This document shows, piece after piece, positions 26,314 to 33,811 of a DNA stretch of 34,661 bases. The notes beneath the pieces were generated by a model. It had not been told where the DNA came from. It saw nothing but the letters and a program-made list of their open reading frames with translations, and searched no databases. The DNA is taken from IMG/VR virus record IMGVR_UViG_3300027739_000068, positions 1 through 34,661 of that record, one strand, 5' to 3'. The translations under genes were made by a program, and so were the position numbers. The DNA comes from a virus. How positions within the stretch are numbered: the stretch's first letter is position 1; each line of letters opens with the position of its first letter.

Positions 26314-26345
26314 ATATGTACCATATCGGTACACATCAATGTCAA
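26314..26345 (-). promoter_or_regulatory. Cassette promoter with overlapping palindromic operator
   Basis: A perfect TTGACA -35 lies at 26345-26340 (minus strand). The inverted repeat ATATGTACC-ATATC-GGTACACAT (26314-26336, nine-base arms with one mismatch and a perfect inner six) covers the spacer and presumed -10 region and ends six bases before the RHH gene. The -10 itself is weak (TACATA at 19 bases is the best I see), as expected if an activator or repressor controls it. Confidence 0.65.
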
Positions 26346-26359
26346 GAGGAAGAATGAGA

Positions 26360-26656
26360 CTAGCGGTAAGAGACTGTGATGTCCTGATCAACTGTTGAAG
26401 ATACAAGGATCAGTCCGGTCTGGAAAGCTATGTCGTAGTAAAGAGTATTGGGTTGTGGACTGGCCGGAACTACAATCGTGCCGATGATCACACCCTCAAT
26501 GGCTTCTGTACCCTGAGTACCATCATAGATAACTATCTTAGCGGTAGCTACTGGAGTGTTGAAAGCAATCGAGTGTAGTATCCCCTGCCCTACCTTGACA
26601 ACTGTAGTTGTGGGATCTCCCTGAGTAATGTTTTTGTAGTCAAATACTTCTGCCAT
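26360..26656 (-). CDS. Small beta-rich virion protein, possible head decoration or fibre
   Basis: 98 residues, almost entirely beta-like: VVKVGQGILHSIAFN, AKIVIYDGTQG and TLYYDIAFQTGLILVSS. This 'GQG-lhsI ... iyDg ... G-l-v' pattern is one I associate with short phage structural proteins near the capsid genes, but I cannot name the family. It starts four bases after the end of the Ser-rich virion gene and is the last structural gene before the sugar cassette. A capsid decoration protein or small fibre is plausible. Confidence 0.65.
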   Translation of the reverse strand: MAEVFDYKNITQGDPTTTVVKVGQGILHSIAFNTPVATAKIVIYDGTQGTEAIEGVIIGTIVVPASPQPNTLYYDIAFQTGLILVSSTVDQDITVSYR

Positions 26657-26659
26657 AGG

Positions 26660-27589
26660 TTATGGGAAGCTAATTGATGATGATGGAGAGGCTGATGCCG
26701 AAGGACTGGTACTGGCTGAAGAACTATACGATGCACTAGCTGATTTGCTAGCCGATCCTGAAGGACTGGCGCTACCCGAAGGACTCTTGGATGGACTCTC
26801 AGATCTGGATGTTGAAGCCGAAGGACTCTTGGATGGTGATCCTGTCGGAGATACAGATCCTGAAGGAGATGCACTACCTGAAGGTGAGGCACTCTTTGAG
26901 GCACTGGCTGAGGGTGATAGACTGCCCGAAGGACTGTCTGATCCAGAGGGGGATACGGAAGCTGAGAAGGATAGCGAGGCACTTCCTGAACCGGAAGGAC
27001 TTTCCGATCCTGAGGGTGAAGCACTCTTGGATGCACTCTTCGATGCCGAAGCGGAAGGAGATTGAGACTTGGAAGCACTGGCTGAGTACGATTTGCTGGC
27101 CGAAGGAGACATCGATCCGGAAGGAGATGAGGACTTACTAGCAGACTTACTAGCCGACCTAGAAGCTGATCCGGAGGGTGAGTCTGATCCAGAGGGAGAT
27201 GCGGAGGCGGACTCAGAGGGGGACTCAGCAGTTGGGTAGGCTATTTGCCATCTAGCTGATGTGATCGTACCAACATTCCAATAGGGGGTTCTGCCATATA
27301 CTCCCAAGAGATAAAACATAGCACCTACTTTGAAGCCGGACTTATCTGTAGGAAGCGTGTAACCTTCAGCTTCAAGGATATTGTCTCCATCCTTGTGAGC
27401 CAAGGTATTTTGAGGTGATAAGACCAAGGTTGTATCCCATCTAAGGACTCGGTTATACAAATAAGGATCTAGGGCGGTTAGGAAAGCAGACTCGGTTGTC
27501 ATTCTTAGTCCGCTATCTATCGCCATGATCCTGTCAATTTCTATCCTTGTACTTAGTGGGAGGTTTTCTTTTAGTTCAAATACTGCCAT
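26660..27589 (-). CDS. Virion protein with C-terminal Ser-rich repeat tail
   Basis: 309 residues. Residues 1-121 form a folded domain (LSTRIEIDRIMAIDSGLR; DPYLYNRVLRWDTTLVL; FKVGAMFYLLGVYGRTPYW). Residues 122-305 are Ser/Pro/Ala/Gly/Lys repeats (SPSGSAS, SKSASKS) that run to the C terminus, so the tail is free and not a linker. It directly follows the major capsid gene, after a strong hairpin, and precedes the beta-rich small protein. A capsid-surface or head-fibre protein projecting a Ser-rich, possibly glycosylated arm is the most attractive reading; no family recognised. Confidence 0.75.
   Translation of the reverse strand: MAVFELKENLPLSTRIEIDRIMAIDSGLRMTTESAFLTALDPYLYNRVLRWDTTLVLSPQNTLAHKDGDNILEAEGYTLPTDKSGFKVGAMFYLLGVYGRTPYWNVGTITSARWQIAYPTAESPSESASASPSGSDSPSGSASRSASKSASKSSSPSGSMSPSASKSYSASASKSQSPSASASKSASKSASPSGSESPSGSGSASLSFSASVSPSGSDSPSGSLSPSASASKSASPSGSASPSGSVSPTGSPSKSPSASTSRSESPSKSPSGSASPSGSASKSASASYSSSASTSPSASASPSSSISFP
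26675..27226 (-). repeat. Ser-rich C-terminal repeat of the capsid-adjacent protein
   Basis: About 184 codons alternating Ser with Pro, Ala, Gly, Lys and Glu. It is richer in Gly and Pro than the stalk of the LamG-like protein. Open frames on the opposite strand and in other minus frames here are shadows of this composition. Confidence 0.9.
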
Positions 27590-27601
27590 ATTTTTTCTCT
27601 T

Positions 27602-27663
27602 GGAAGTGGGAGAGTTGTTTAGGCTCTCCCATTTCCTGTTCTAATAACTATTACTAATTAGAA
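27602..27663 (-). terminator. Two inverted repeats after the capsid gene (hairpin, possible attenuator)
   Basis: A 13-base stem with one mismatch and nine-base loop spans 27602-27636 (core TGGGAGAG / CTCTCCCA). A second repeat, TTCTAAT / ATTAGAA, spans 27639-27663 and includes the capsid stop codon. In the direction of transcription no T-run follows, so it may lower read-through or protect the capsid mRNA 3' end rather than terminate fully. Confidence 0.55.
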
Positions 27664-28764
27664 CTTCCAGAAGCCCATGCAGGCCATGTGTCTGCGAGCA
27701 TCTTTAACTTTTGCTCCGTAGACGAACAGGTCTTTGAAGGCTGTTCCGAAGTCTCCGATTAGATCTTCTTCCATTCTCGCATCTAATACTTTCTCGGCGA
27801 AGGTCATCCACATCGGGTGTCCAGCTAGGACTTTGTACCCATCAGTGTTGTTTCCGGTTAAGCGATTGGATTTGAACACCTTGAAGCCTTGAAGCTCGGT
27901 GATAAACCCTTTCTTAACTAGATCTTCGTAAACTGCTGGGACATGAAGCGCTACTCCAGTTGCTTGCACCAAGATACTCTCGAACTCTGGAGGAACGATC
28001 AACCATCTGTCGGTGTCTGGAACTGAAGCGTAACCATTCTTTTCAGCTAGATCCAAGAACTCTTTGAGGTTGGATACTGCTGTTAGCAGATTAGCTGTAG
28101 TGATGGTCTTAACTGTCGCACCTTGAATAGTGTAGGCTGTGCCTCCTGCTATTGCTCCGCCTGTGTAGGCTGAAGTCGTGTCATCCAAGTCATCTTCAAT
28201 GACGATCTCAGTCGTACTGGTGAAGGTCTTGATTCTGTACCATGTTGAGTGGCCAGTGGCTTTGAAGTACTTGCCTTCCATACTTTCGGTGAAGGTTGTA
28301 CCATTTCCGGTAACTACACCAGAGGTAACAGCGACTGTCACATCTCCAGTGGTGTAATCAGTACCATCGGTTTGTCCACCTCCGACATCTTCATAGAGAC
28401 CTAGTACATAGGAGTCCATGTTCTTAGCTCTTTCGTTAGCGACCTGAGCAACGATAGTTGGGTGTGGATCTTTGATATACGATAACCATTTGGCAAGTGT
28501 TTTCTCTTTCCAATAGAATGACTTGTACTGATCGATGATCAGTTGGCCATTGTTCTCCGTTAAGGAGTCAGCAGTAAGAGCTGTGTTAGCGTATGTTTGT
28601 TCTGATAATTTGTCGAAATCAAGGATATTGAGTTTACTACCGACTCCATTGATCTCTCCCTCATAGTCTCGGTTGACTATTACATCTAGGAGATCCCTGT
28701 CATAGAGAAAAGCCATGACCTTACTGGAAAATCCTTCTGCAAGTTTTGTTCCGTATGCGGACAT
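27658..28764 (-). CDS. Major capsid protein (HK97-fold, P22-coat-like)
   Basis: 368 residues. Position after portal and scaffold genes, abundance-type promoter and sequence pattern (FLYDRDLLDVIVNRDYEGEI; YKSFYWKEKTLAKWL; GFKVFKSNRLTG; AGHPMWMTFAEKVLDARM) identify it as the coat protein. Residues about 140-210 (VTSGVVTGNGTTFTESM to GGTAYTI) form an inserted, Thr/Gly-rich beta domain between the N-terminal arm region and the P-domain helices; such insertions project from capsomers in several phages. The ATG has no Shine-Dalgarno but a seven-base inverted repeat lies just upstream. A strong -35/-10 promoter is 70-100 bases upstream. Confidence 0.85.
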   Translation of the reverse strand: MSAYGTKLAEGFSSKVMAFLYDRDLLDVIVNRDYEGEINGVGSKLNILDFDKLSEQTYANTALTADSLTENNGQLIIDQYKSFYWKEKTLAKWLSYIKDPHPTIVAQVANERAKNMDSYVLGLYEDVGGGQTDGTDYTTGDVTVAVTSGVVTGNGTTFTESMEGKYFKATGHSTWYRIKTFTSTTEIVIEDDLDDTTSAYTGGAIAGGTAYTIQGATVKTITTANLLTAVSNLKEFLDLAEKNGYASVPDTDRWLIVPPEFESILVQATGVALHVPAVYEDLVKKGFITELQGFKVFKSNRLTGNNTDGYKVLAGHPMWMTFAEKVLDARMEEDLIGDFGTAFKDLFVYGAKVKDARRHMACMGFWKF

Positions 28765-28776
28765 ATTTGTTACTAA

Positions 28777-28796
28777 CTAATAAAGTAGATTATTAG
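28777..28796 (-). other. Inverted repeat in the capsid mRNA leader
   Basis: CTAATAA and TTATTAG, exact seven-base arms with a six-base spacer, lie 13 bases before the capsid ATG. The inner ACTTTATT sequence is shared with the late promoter boxes, so this could be a diverged copy or an RNA stabiliser. Confidence 0.4.
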
Positions 28797-28833
28797 CCGT
28801 TCCGCTTCCGGAGTTTGGAGTTATCTAGCACAC

Positions 28834-28863
28834 ACTATATTGGCTAGGATTAGTTATTGTCAA
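28834..28863 (-). promoter_or_regulatory. Promoter of the major capsid gene
   Basis: TTGACA (28863-28858), 18-base spacer, TATAGT (28839-28834) on the minus strand: a near-consensus sigma70-type promoter in the 113-base gap between scaffold and capsid genes. The transcript would have a leader of about 60 bases, unlike the leaderless boxes. Confidence 0.75.
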
Positions 28864-28877
28864 GAAGAGTATCAAGG

Positions 28878-29696
28878 CTAAAAGTCTTGTGAGATCTTCC
28901 CTGCACCAAGCATTTCCTTCCACTTACCATAGTCAGTTTCCCTTAGTCTGCGACCTTCTTCAACAGTAAGTTTTCCTCCGGTATTAACCTGTTTCTCATT
29001 AGCTCCACCCGATCCGGTTTCAAACTGTGAGCCTTTATTGACTGGCTTGCCTTTGGTGGCCTCGTGAAGATAAGCTGAGACAAGGATATTCATGGGTACG
29101 CTGTTATTCTCTTCTGTCTGTGCAAAAGTCCTGAAGCCATCTAGTCTACCTTCCAGTTCAGGGCTGTCAATCAATGTCTTGGGGTTATCAATGTAGTCAT
29201 CAACACTCTTATTCCACTTTTCTATCTTGGTTGCTTGTTCTTTGGCCTGTGAGATAACTTTTCTCCAGTTCCGGCTGATGATTGTCTCCTTGGCTAGTAG
29301 TCTTTCGGTGTCAGACATAATATCCCAGTCCTTGAACTCCGGCATCTTTGATAGTTCTTCATCGGTTGGCTCTGGCAACTCGTCTGCTTCTACTAAGGCT
29401 TGGTTGATTACTCTGTTCTTTGCATTTAGCTTTTGGGCTTCTCGGCTTGATTCGGAGAACTTCTTCTTATATAGCTCCTTTGATGGTTCTGCTTGGGGTT
29501 TCTCAGGCTCTTCAGGGGCTTCTTCAGGCACAACCTCCTCCTGTGATGCCTCTATTTCGGCTTCTGGCTCTGTTTCCGGTACATCAGTCGGCTCTTCCTC
29601 TATCTTTTCAGCCTCAATCTGCTGTTCGCCAGCTTCGATAGCCTCTTGTTCAGTTTTTAGTAACTCTTCTTGGGTGGGTTTTTGGTGTTTGGCCAT
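28878..29696 (-). CDS. Capsid scaffolding protein
   Basis: 272 residues. The N terminus (1-75) is extremely acidic and Glu/Pro rich (EIEASQEEVVPEEAPEEPEK), the middle is helical and charged (ELYKKKFSESSREAQKLN; WRKVISQAKEQATKIEKW), and the C terminus is Gly/Lys containing. This composition and the place directly before the major capsid gene are typical of phage scaffold proteins, which guide procapsid assembly and leave the head. GGAAAAC eight bases before the ATG is one of the few clear Shine-Dalgarno sequences in the head module. The first 47 bases overlap the preceding small gene. Confidence 0.8.
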   Translation of the reverse strand: MAKHQKPTQEELLKTEQEAIEAGEQQIEAEKIEEEPTDVPETEPEAEIEASQEEVVPEEAPEEPEKPQAEPSKELYKKKFSESSREAQKLNAKNRVINQALVEADELPEPTDEELSKMPEFKDWDIMSDTERLLAKETIISRNWRKVISQAKEQATKIEKWNKSVDDYIDNPKTLIDSPELEGRLDGFRTFAQTEENNSVPMNILVSAYLHEATKGKPVNKGSQFETGSGGANEKQVNTGGKLTVEEGRRLRETDYGKWKEMLGAGKISQDF

Positions 29697-29871
29697 TTTT
29701 GTTTTCCGTTCCGTTTTGCGGAGTTTGGTTCAAAATAGTAATATAGTCCTCCAACTGTGTTCTGGTAAGGTATGTCCTTCTGGCTTTTAGGAAAGCCTGT
29801 TCTTCCGGAGTTAGTTCTTCCGGTTGCTTGATAAGAATACTATCAAGATGTTTTTTTGATCCTTCATCCAT
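29650..29871 (-). CDS. Small helical protein before the scaffold gene
   Basis: 73 residues. Residues 15-45 (KQPEELTPEEQAFLKARRTYLTRTQ) form a helical motif with a 'LTPEEQ.FL..RR.YLT' pattern that I associate with short phage proteins found beside head genes. The C terminus is polar and basic and is encoded inside the scaffold gene in another frame (47-base overlap). The ATG shares one base with the stop of the upstream gene. Function unknown; the long overlap suggests coupled translation with the scaffold. Confidence 0.6.
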   Translation of the reverse strand: MDEGSKKHLDSILIKQPEELTPEEQAFLKARRTYLTRTQLEDYITILNQTPQNGTENKNGQTPKTHPRRVTKN

Positions 29872-30218
29872 TATAGTTTGCTTGCCATTCCTGCTACCAT
29901 CTGTTCCAGTTGCTCCTTGGCTCTCTCCGGAGACAGAATGAATGACTCTAGTAATAAATAATTTTGTAGCCTTGCTTTTAGGTAGATTTGCTTCCGGTTC
30001 TCAACCTTCCATAGGAATATCCTGATAAACTCCGGCTCTTGGATCAGTTCTCTCTCAACCGCATCTCTCATGGTAACAATGTACTCTCTTAACTTCTGGT
30101 GATCTATCTGCGCCTTCTGTACTTCTTCCAGCATCTTGAAGTAGGTCTGCTTCTCAACCGGACTAAGTTTTTCTATCTTTAGACCAAACTTTTCTTCTAG
30201 CTGACTTGTTATGCTCAT
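29871..30218 (-). CDS. Small helical protein downstream of portal
   Basis: 115 residues, mostly alpha-helical and charged (EKFGLKIEKLSPVEKQTYFKMLEE; FLWKVENRKQIYLKARLQNYL; ERAKEQLEQMVAGM). It lies 20 bases after the portal gene, which places it in the head assembly module. No Shine-Dalgarno is visible in the AT-rich leader. It could be a minor head protein or an assembly factor; no family recognised. Confidence 0.65.
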   Translation of the reverse strand: MSITSQLEEKFGLKIEKLSPVEKQTYFKMLEEVQKAQIDHQKLREYIVTMRDAVERELIQEPEFIRIFLWKVENRKQIYLKARLQNYLLLESFILSPERAKEQLEQMVAGMASKL

Positions 30219-30238
30219 ATATTTATATTAGCACTATT

Positions 30239-32056
30239 TTATTTTTTTGTACGCTTCTTACCAAATGCAGGCTTACTTGGCATTATTTGTTCGGCTGGAA
30301 TAGTTGGTTGAGTGGGGATAGACTGATTGGTGGGTATCATTGGTTGCTGAGGTGGCACATCTTTCTGTCCGGCCTGTGGTAGTGGTGGTTGTTGCGCCAT
30401 AATCTCATTCTTCTGTCTCTCGGCTTCCATTATCTCGTTTACCTCATCCGGCTTTAGATCAGCAAACTCCAGTAGTTTTCTCTGGTAGACCTCTTTGACC
30501 TTTGGGTTGTCCATCATGTTCATGTAGACAGCGTTGAGTTTGGCCAGAGAGTCCTGATCGTTGCTCTTTTTCTCATCCTGACTCCAGATCTTCACTCTAT
30601 AGCCACTCTCAGTCATCCAGTCTTTCGGTTCTACTTCTCTGGCGAAGATGTTATCGGTGTTACGACCTTTCTTATAGATCTTGACTGCATCGATCTTCTC
30701 CGGAGAGGCTTCAATTAACTTGAGGAACTTTTCGGCTCTTAGCTTCCAACAATGGGTATAGAACTTGCTGATACCTTGTGTGCGAGCCTTAGCCTCACCC
30801 TGAGCCAGTTGTACTTCACCTAGCGTTATCTGTCTCTCGGTCTGAACTCCTTGCTGAGTGGCTGTAGCTCCGGTAGCCTTCTCAACCATACCGGATACAT
30901 AAGTCATCTCATCCAAAGATTCAGAGAGATCCGGTATATCAACTCTTCGTATTACTTCATTAGGATTACCAGCTACCGGATACCAGCCCCAAGGTACAGG
31001 GTTGAAGGTACTTGGATTGAAGCCTTCGGCCTTTAGAGAGGCATTGTAGTAGTTCATTCCAAAGTTTCGGAGGGTTCTATTCTCGACTAACTGACTAAAC
31101 CAACTATTCATGACCTTGTTAGGTACTCGGACAATATCAGCCAGTCCATCAGTCCAGAAGTCTTGCTTGTCGACATCATCGCCCCATGAGTTGTAGCGAT
31201 AGTGATTCCTCCAGTAGTGGTCTTTGGTTGCTCCCATGATCTCTTCTTGAGGTTTCTTCATAAGAATACAGTTATCTTCGGCTGTCGTGTACTTCCAGAT
31301 CTGTTCCGGATATAGTTTTCCGTTCACTGTCTGCTCTCCTCTGAATACATAGTGGATGGTCAGTTCTACATAGGTCTCACCCAGTACCGGATCTTCAGTA
31401 TCATTTACTCCCATGTCAGCCAACTTCTCGTTCTTCTTCAAAAGCGACTCTTCATTGTCCTTGGCCTTGATGATCCCCAGTTGAGACTCGAAAAAGAGTT
31501 TGAGCTTCTTGACCTCAGTCTGGTCGTACTCCGGATTGCTCTCTAGTTGAGATAGTGGTTTGAAGATGTGAGTGTGAATAAGAAAGCGAGATGAGTCGAG
31601 ATTATAAGGGTTCATGAAGCGGTCTACCAACATATCCTCCGGATCTTCTATGTCAAACCTTATCTTGCCATCGGTTATCTGCCATGAGTCGAATGTCCTA
31701 CCAAAGAAGAAGTCCTGCTTCTTGTCTACAATGTCTTGGATCTCAGCGTTGTTCTCATCCAGTGTCAGTCTCCAAAACTCATTCAAAAATACTTCTGCCT
31801 CTTTATCGTTGTCTAGGTTCTCAAACACCACTACTGGCATATCGTCAATATCCTTGAGGACAGTCCTAAGTTGAGTTTTCATCAAGGGGATGTTGACAGA
31901 CTGCCTTTGAGTCAACCTATTGATCTGTACCTCATCTCGGTATAGTTCATAGTTTTCCCTCCACGCATCTTCTCTGCGCTCCCGATAATTGAAGCCAGTT
32001 TCTTTGTTGTTCAAGAGCATTTGTAGCTCAAGGTTTTCTAGTTGTATTTCGGCCAT
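30239..32056 (-). CDS. Portal protein (P22-like, podovirus type)
   Basis: 605 residues, in the range of podoviral portals. The N-terminal wing region (WRENYELYRDEVQINRL; VNIPLMKTQLRTVLKDI) is followed by the stem and clip area with WGDDVDKQDFWTDGLADIV and VPNKVMNSWFSQLVENR, and by a helical C-terminal half (ERQITLGEVQLAQGEAKART) as in 'phage P22 portal-like' proteins. The last 65 residues are Gln/Pro rich and disordered. Position between TerL and the scaffold is standard. The gene has its own leaderless-type promoter box. It forms the ring through which DNA is packed and ejected. Confidence 0.85.
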   Translation of the reverse strand: MAEIQLENLELQMLLNNKETGFNYRERREDAWRENYELYRDEVQINRLTQRQSVNIPLMKTQLRTVLKDIDDMPVVVFENLDNDKEAEVFLNEFWRLTLDENNAEIQDIVDKKQDFFFGRTFDSWQITDGKIRFDIEDPEDMLVDRFMNPYNLDSSRFLIHTHIFKPLSQLESNPEYDQTEVKKLKLFFESQLGIIKAKDNEESLLKKNEKLADMGVNDTEDPVLGETYVELTIHYVFRGEQTVNGKLYPEQIWKYTTAEDNCILMKKPQEEIMGATKDHYWRNHYRYNSWGDDVDKQDFWTDGLADIVRVPNKVMNSWFSQLVENRTLRNFGMNYYNASLKAEGFNPSTFNPVPWGWYPVAGNPNEVIRRVDIPDLSESLDEMTYVSGMVEKATGATATQQGVQTERQITLGEVQLAQGEAKARTQGISKFYTHCWKLRAEKFLKLIEASPEKIDAVKIYKKGRNTDNIFAREVEPKDWMTESGYRVKIWSQDEKKSNDQDSLAKLNAVYMNMMDNPKVKEVYQRKLLEFADLKPDEVNEIMEAERQKNEIMAQQPPLPQAGQKDVPPQQPMIPTNQSIPTQPTIPAEQIMPSKPAFGKKRTKK

Positions 32057-32064
32057 ATTCTTAC

Positions 32065-32092
32065 TCTAAACAATAATGTTATGTTAAGGCAA
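32065..32092 (-). promoter_or_regulatory. Late promoter-like element, copy 4
   Basis: Minus strand TTGCCT (32092-32087), 16 bases, TTTAGA (32070-32065), then eight bases to the portal ATG at 32056. It lies in the 38-base gap between TerL and portal. Confidence 0.55.
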
Positions 32093-32094
32093 CA

Positions 32095-33423
32095 TCACCC
32101 TATCCCTTCCAAAAACGGCATCACTCCACCCACATCAGCGCTGTAGTCTATTGGTTCTCTCTTCTTGAAACTAACCGCTAAGTATCGGAGCGAAGCACAT
32201 AGATCAGAGTGGCCATTTGGATCGAGTGTCTCATCCAGTACAGGTAATGTAGTGCCGTCAGATGTCTGTTTCCACATCAAGTGTTCTATCTCTGAAACAA
32301 GCTCCATATTCTCCGGTAGGCTCAAAACAAACAGTTTGGGTGCATTTTCAATCCTCTTACCACTTGGAAGAGTCACTGTATGCCCCTGTAACGGCTTCAA
32401 GCGCTGGTTGATGATCTCTATACCATACTCAACCCATCCCCTCATACCCTGTCCGACTTCTTTATTGGCTGGCTTGATAGTAATGTTATTCTGGGCAAAC
32501 TCTTTCTCCCATTGGTCTCCGGAAGGATCTCCAAAGATGGGGATGAATGACAAGCCATAGTCCTGAGCCAGTATTACATTAGCGTGATCCCTTATTGTCT
32601 GTCCTTTGTCCTTGTAGCAACTATCTACAAACCAGTTGTCCTCATTATCTACTGCTACCCTAACTGAAGCGGTAGGATCTGAACTACCATAATCAAAGCC
32701 TCTGGCTCTCTGCCACTCATTCGGTATATCAAAAGGCAAGATGAGGTTATGGTCTCTTCCCCACATCTTGAAAGCCAGTCCGGTGGCCTTAGTAAAGTCT
32801 GCTTCGTACTCTTGTGCAAAGAAGTCCGGAGAGTTCTGTATCCTTGCTCGTTCTATTCTTTCTCTTGGTAAGTATGGATTGTCCTCACTCTTGAATGTCC
32901 ATGACTTCCATGTATCACTATTGGTCTGACCCAGTTCGTACATATCCTTGAAGTGATTGAAGCCTGTTGGTGTACTGATAAACAAAGCCTTGCCTCTTCT
33001 GAAAGCCAGAGTTGGTTCTAGTATGGCTTCCCAAGCATAGTTCCAATTCCGCATCTGAGCCACCTCATCAATTACCAGAAAATCAAACTGCTGTCCTCTT
33101 GCAGTCTCTACATTCTCAAAACCCCTTAGTGTGATCCGGCTCTCTCCTCCATCCTTTGACTTAATAAACAGTTCCAGCCGACTTTCATTTGGTTCTCTAT
33201 TCCATGCAGGTCTCGAAGCATCTTTGAGTATTCTCCATGCGATATTCCTTGCCTGATCAAAAGTGGTGGCAAAGTAAGCTACTTCTATGCCACCCTTTGA
33301 ATAAGCACAAGCTACCATCTCATATACAGCTAGGGTGGTCTTACCCCATTGTCTACCACAGTTGACTACTCGGTAGTCATGAGTATCACTTACTACCTGC
33401 TTTTGTGTCGGATGAAATATCAT
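32095..33423 (-). CDS. Terminase large subunit
   Basis: 442 residues. The ATPase has Walker A GRQWGKTT at 23-30, Walker B FDFLVIDE at 113-120 and the coupling motif ISTPTG at 149-154. The RNase H-like nuclease has D244 (FDYGSSDPT), D299 (GDPSGDQW) and D407 (HSDLCASL) as probable metal ligands. It cuts concatemeric DNA and pumps it into the procapsid through the portal encoded next. It overlaps TerS by 38 bases. All key motifs are present, so it is expected to be active. Confidence 0.95.
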   Translation of the reverse strand: MIFHPTQKQVVSDTHDYRVVNCGRQWGKTTLAVYEMVACAYSKGGIEVAYFATTFDQARNIAWRILKDASRPAWNREPNESRLELFIKSKDGGESRITLRGFENVETARGQQFDFLVIDEVAQMRNWNYAWEAILEPTLAFRRGKALFISTPTGFNHFKDMYELGQTNSDTWKSWTFKSEDNPYLPRERIERARIQNSPDFFAQEYEADFTKATGLAFKMWGRDHNLILPFDIPNEWQRARGFDYGSSDPTASVRVAVDNEDNWFVDSCYKDKGQTIRDHANVILAQDYGLSFIPIFGDPSGDQWEKEFAQNNITIKPANKEVGQGMRGWVEYGIEIINQRLKPLQGHTVTLPSGKRIENAPKLFVLSLPENMELVSEIEHLMWKQTSDGTTLPVLDETLDPNGHSDLCASLRYLAVSFKKREPIDYSADVGGVMPFLEGIG

Positions 33424-33811
33424 ATTTGGTTATCAACTCACTCGGCATCACTAATATCTTCTCTCCTTTAGAGGTAATATCTGTTTTCTCGGTTAGTTTG
33501 TTCTTCATTTTAAGGGCTGTATCTAAGTACTGCTTTCTAGTGGGCATATCCGGTACTACTTTATCCGGTTCGGTATATGAAGTCTTGATCATGGTAGCTC
33601 CTAGTCCTTCTTTAGCTACTCTAGCCAATAAATCATCCGGTAGATATTCTTCCAGTAACATCTCCCACGACTTAGTTTCAGTTACTTGTTTTGGATTATC
33701 TGCGGTGTTTTCTGCATACCCTTCTTCTCTCATTATCTCCCCCATCGGTTTTCCAACATTTTCCAACATCTTTGTGAACACTCTTTTTATGCGTGGCTTA
33801 GGTCTTTTCAT
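33386..33811 (-). CDS. Terminase small subunit
   Basis: 141 residues. The pattern AYAEN-like GYAENTADNPKQVTETKSWE followed by LLEEYLPDDLLARVAKEGL is the usual core of a family of TerS proteins: a helix-turn-helix-like N terminus, then the conserved T-x-S-W and LPD-x-L-L oligomerisation region. Residues 100-141 are probably the TerL-contacting tail. It recognises the packaging site. The gene overlaps TerL by 38 bases and the upstream winged-helix gene by four (ATGA). Confidence 0.8.
   Translation of the reverse strand: MKRPKPRIKRVFTKMLENVGKPMGEIMREEGYAENTADNPKQVTETKSWEMLLEEYLPDDLLARVAKEGLGATMIKTSYTEPDKVVPDMPTRKQYLDTALKMKNKLTEKTDITSKGEKILVMPSELITKYDISSDTKAGSK

Noticed and set aside
26590-27141. 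Open frames on both strands over the capsid-adjacent Ser-rich tail
   Set aside because: Same composition effect as in the longer stalk; the true frame has a folded N-terminal domain.
29227-29790. Plus-strand frame of 187 residues with many Ser
   Set aside because: Antisense of the Glu-rich scaffold protein (Glu codons read as Ser/Leu on the other strand). All neighbours are on the minus strand.
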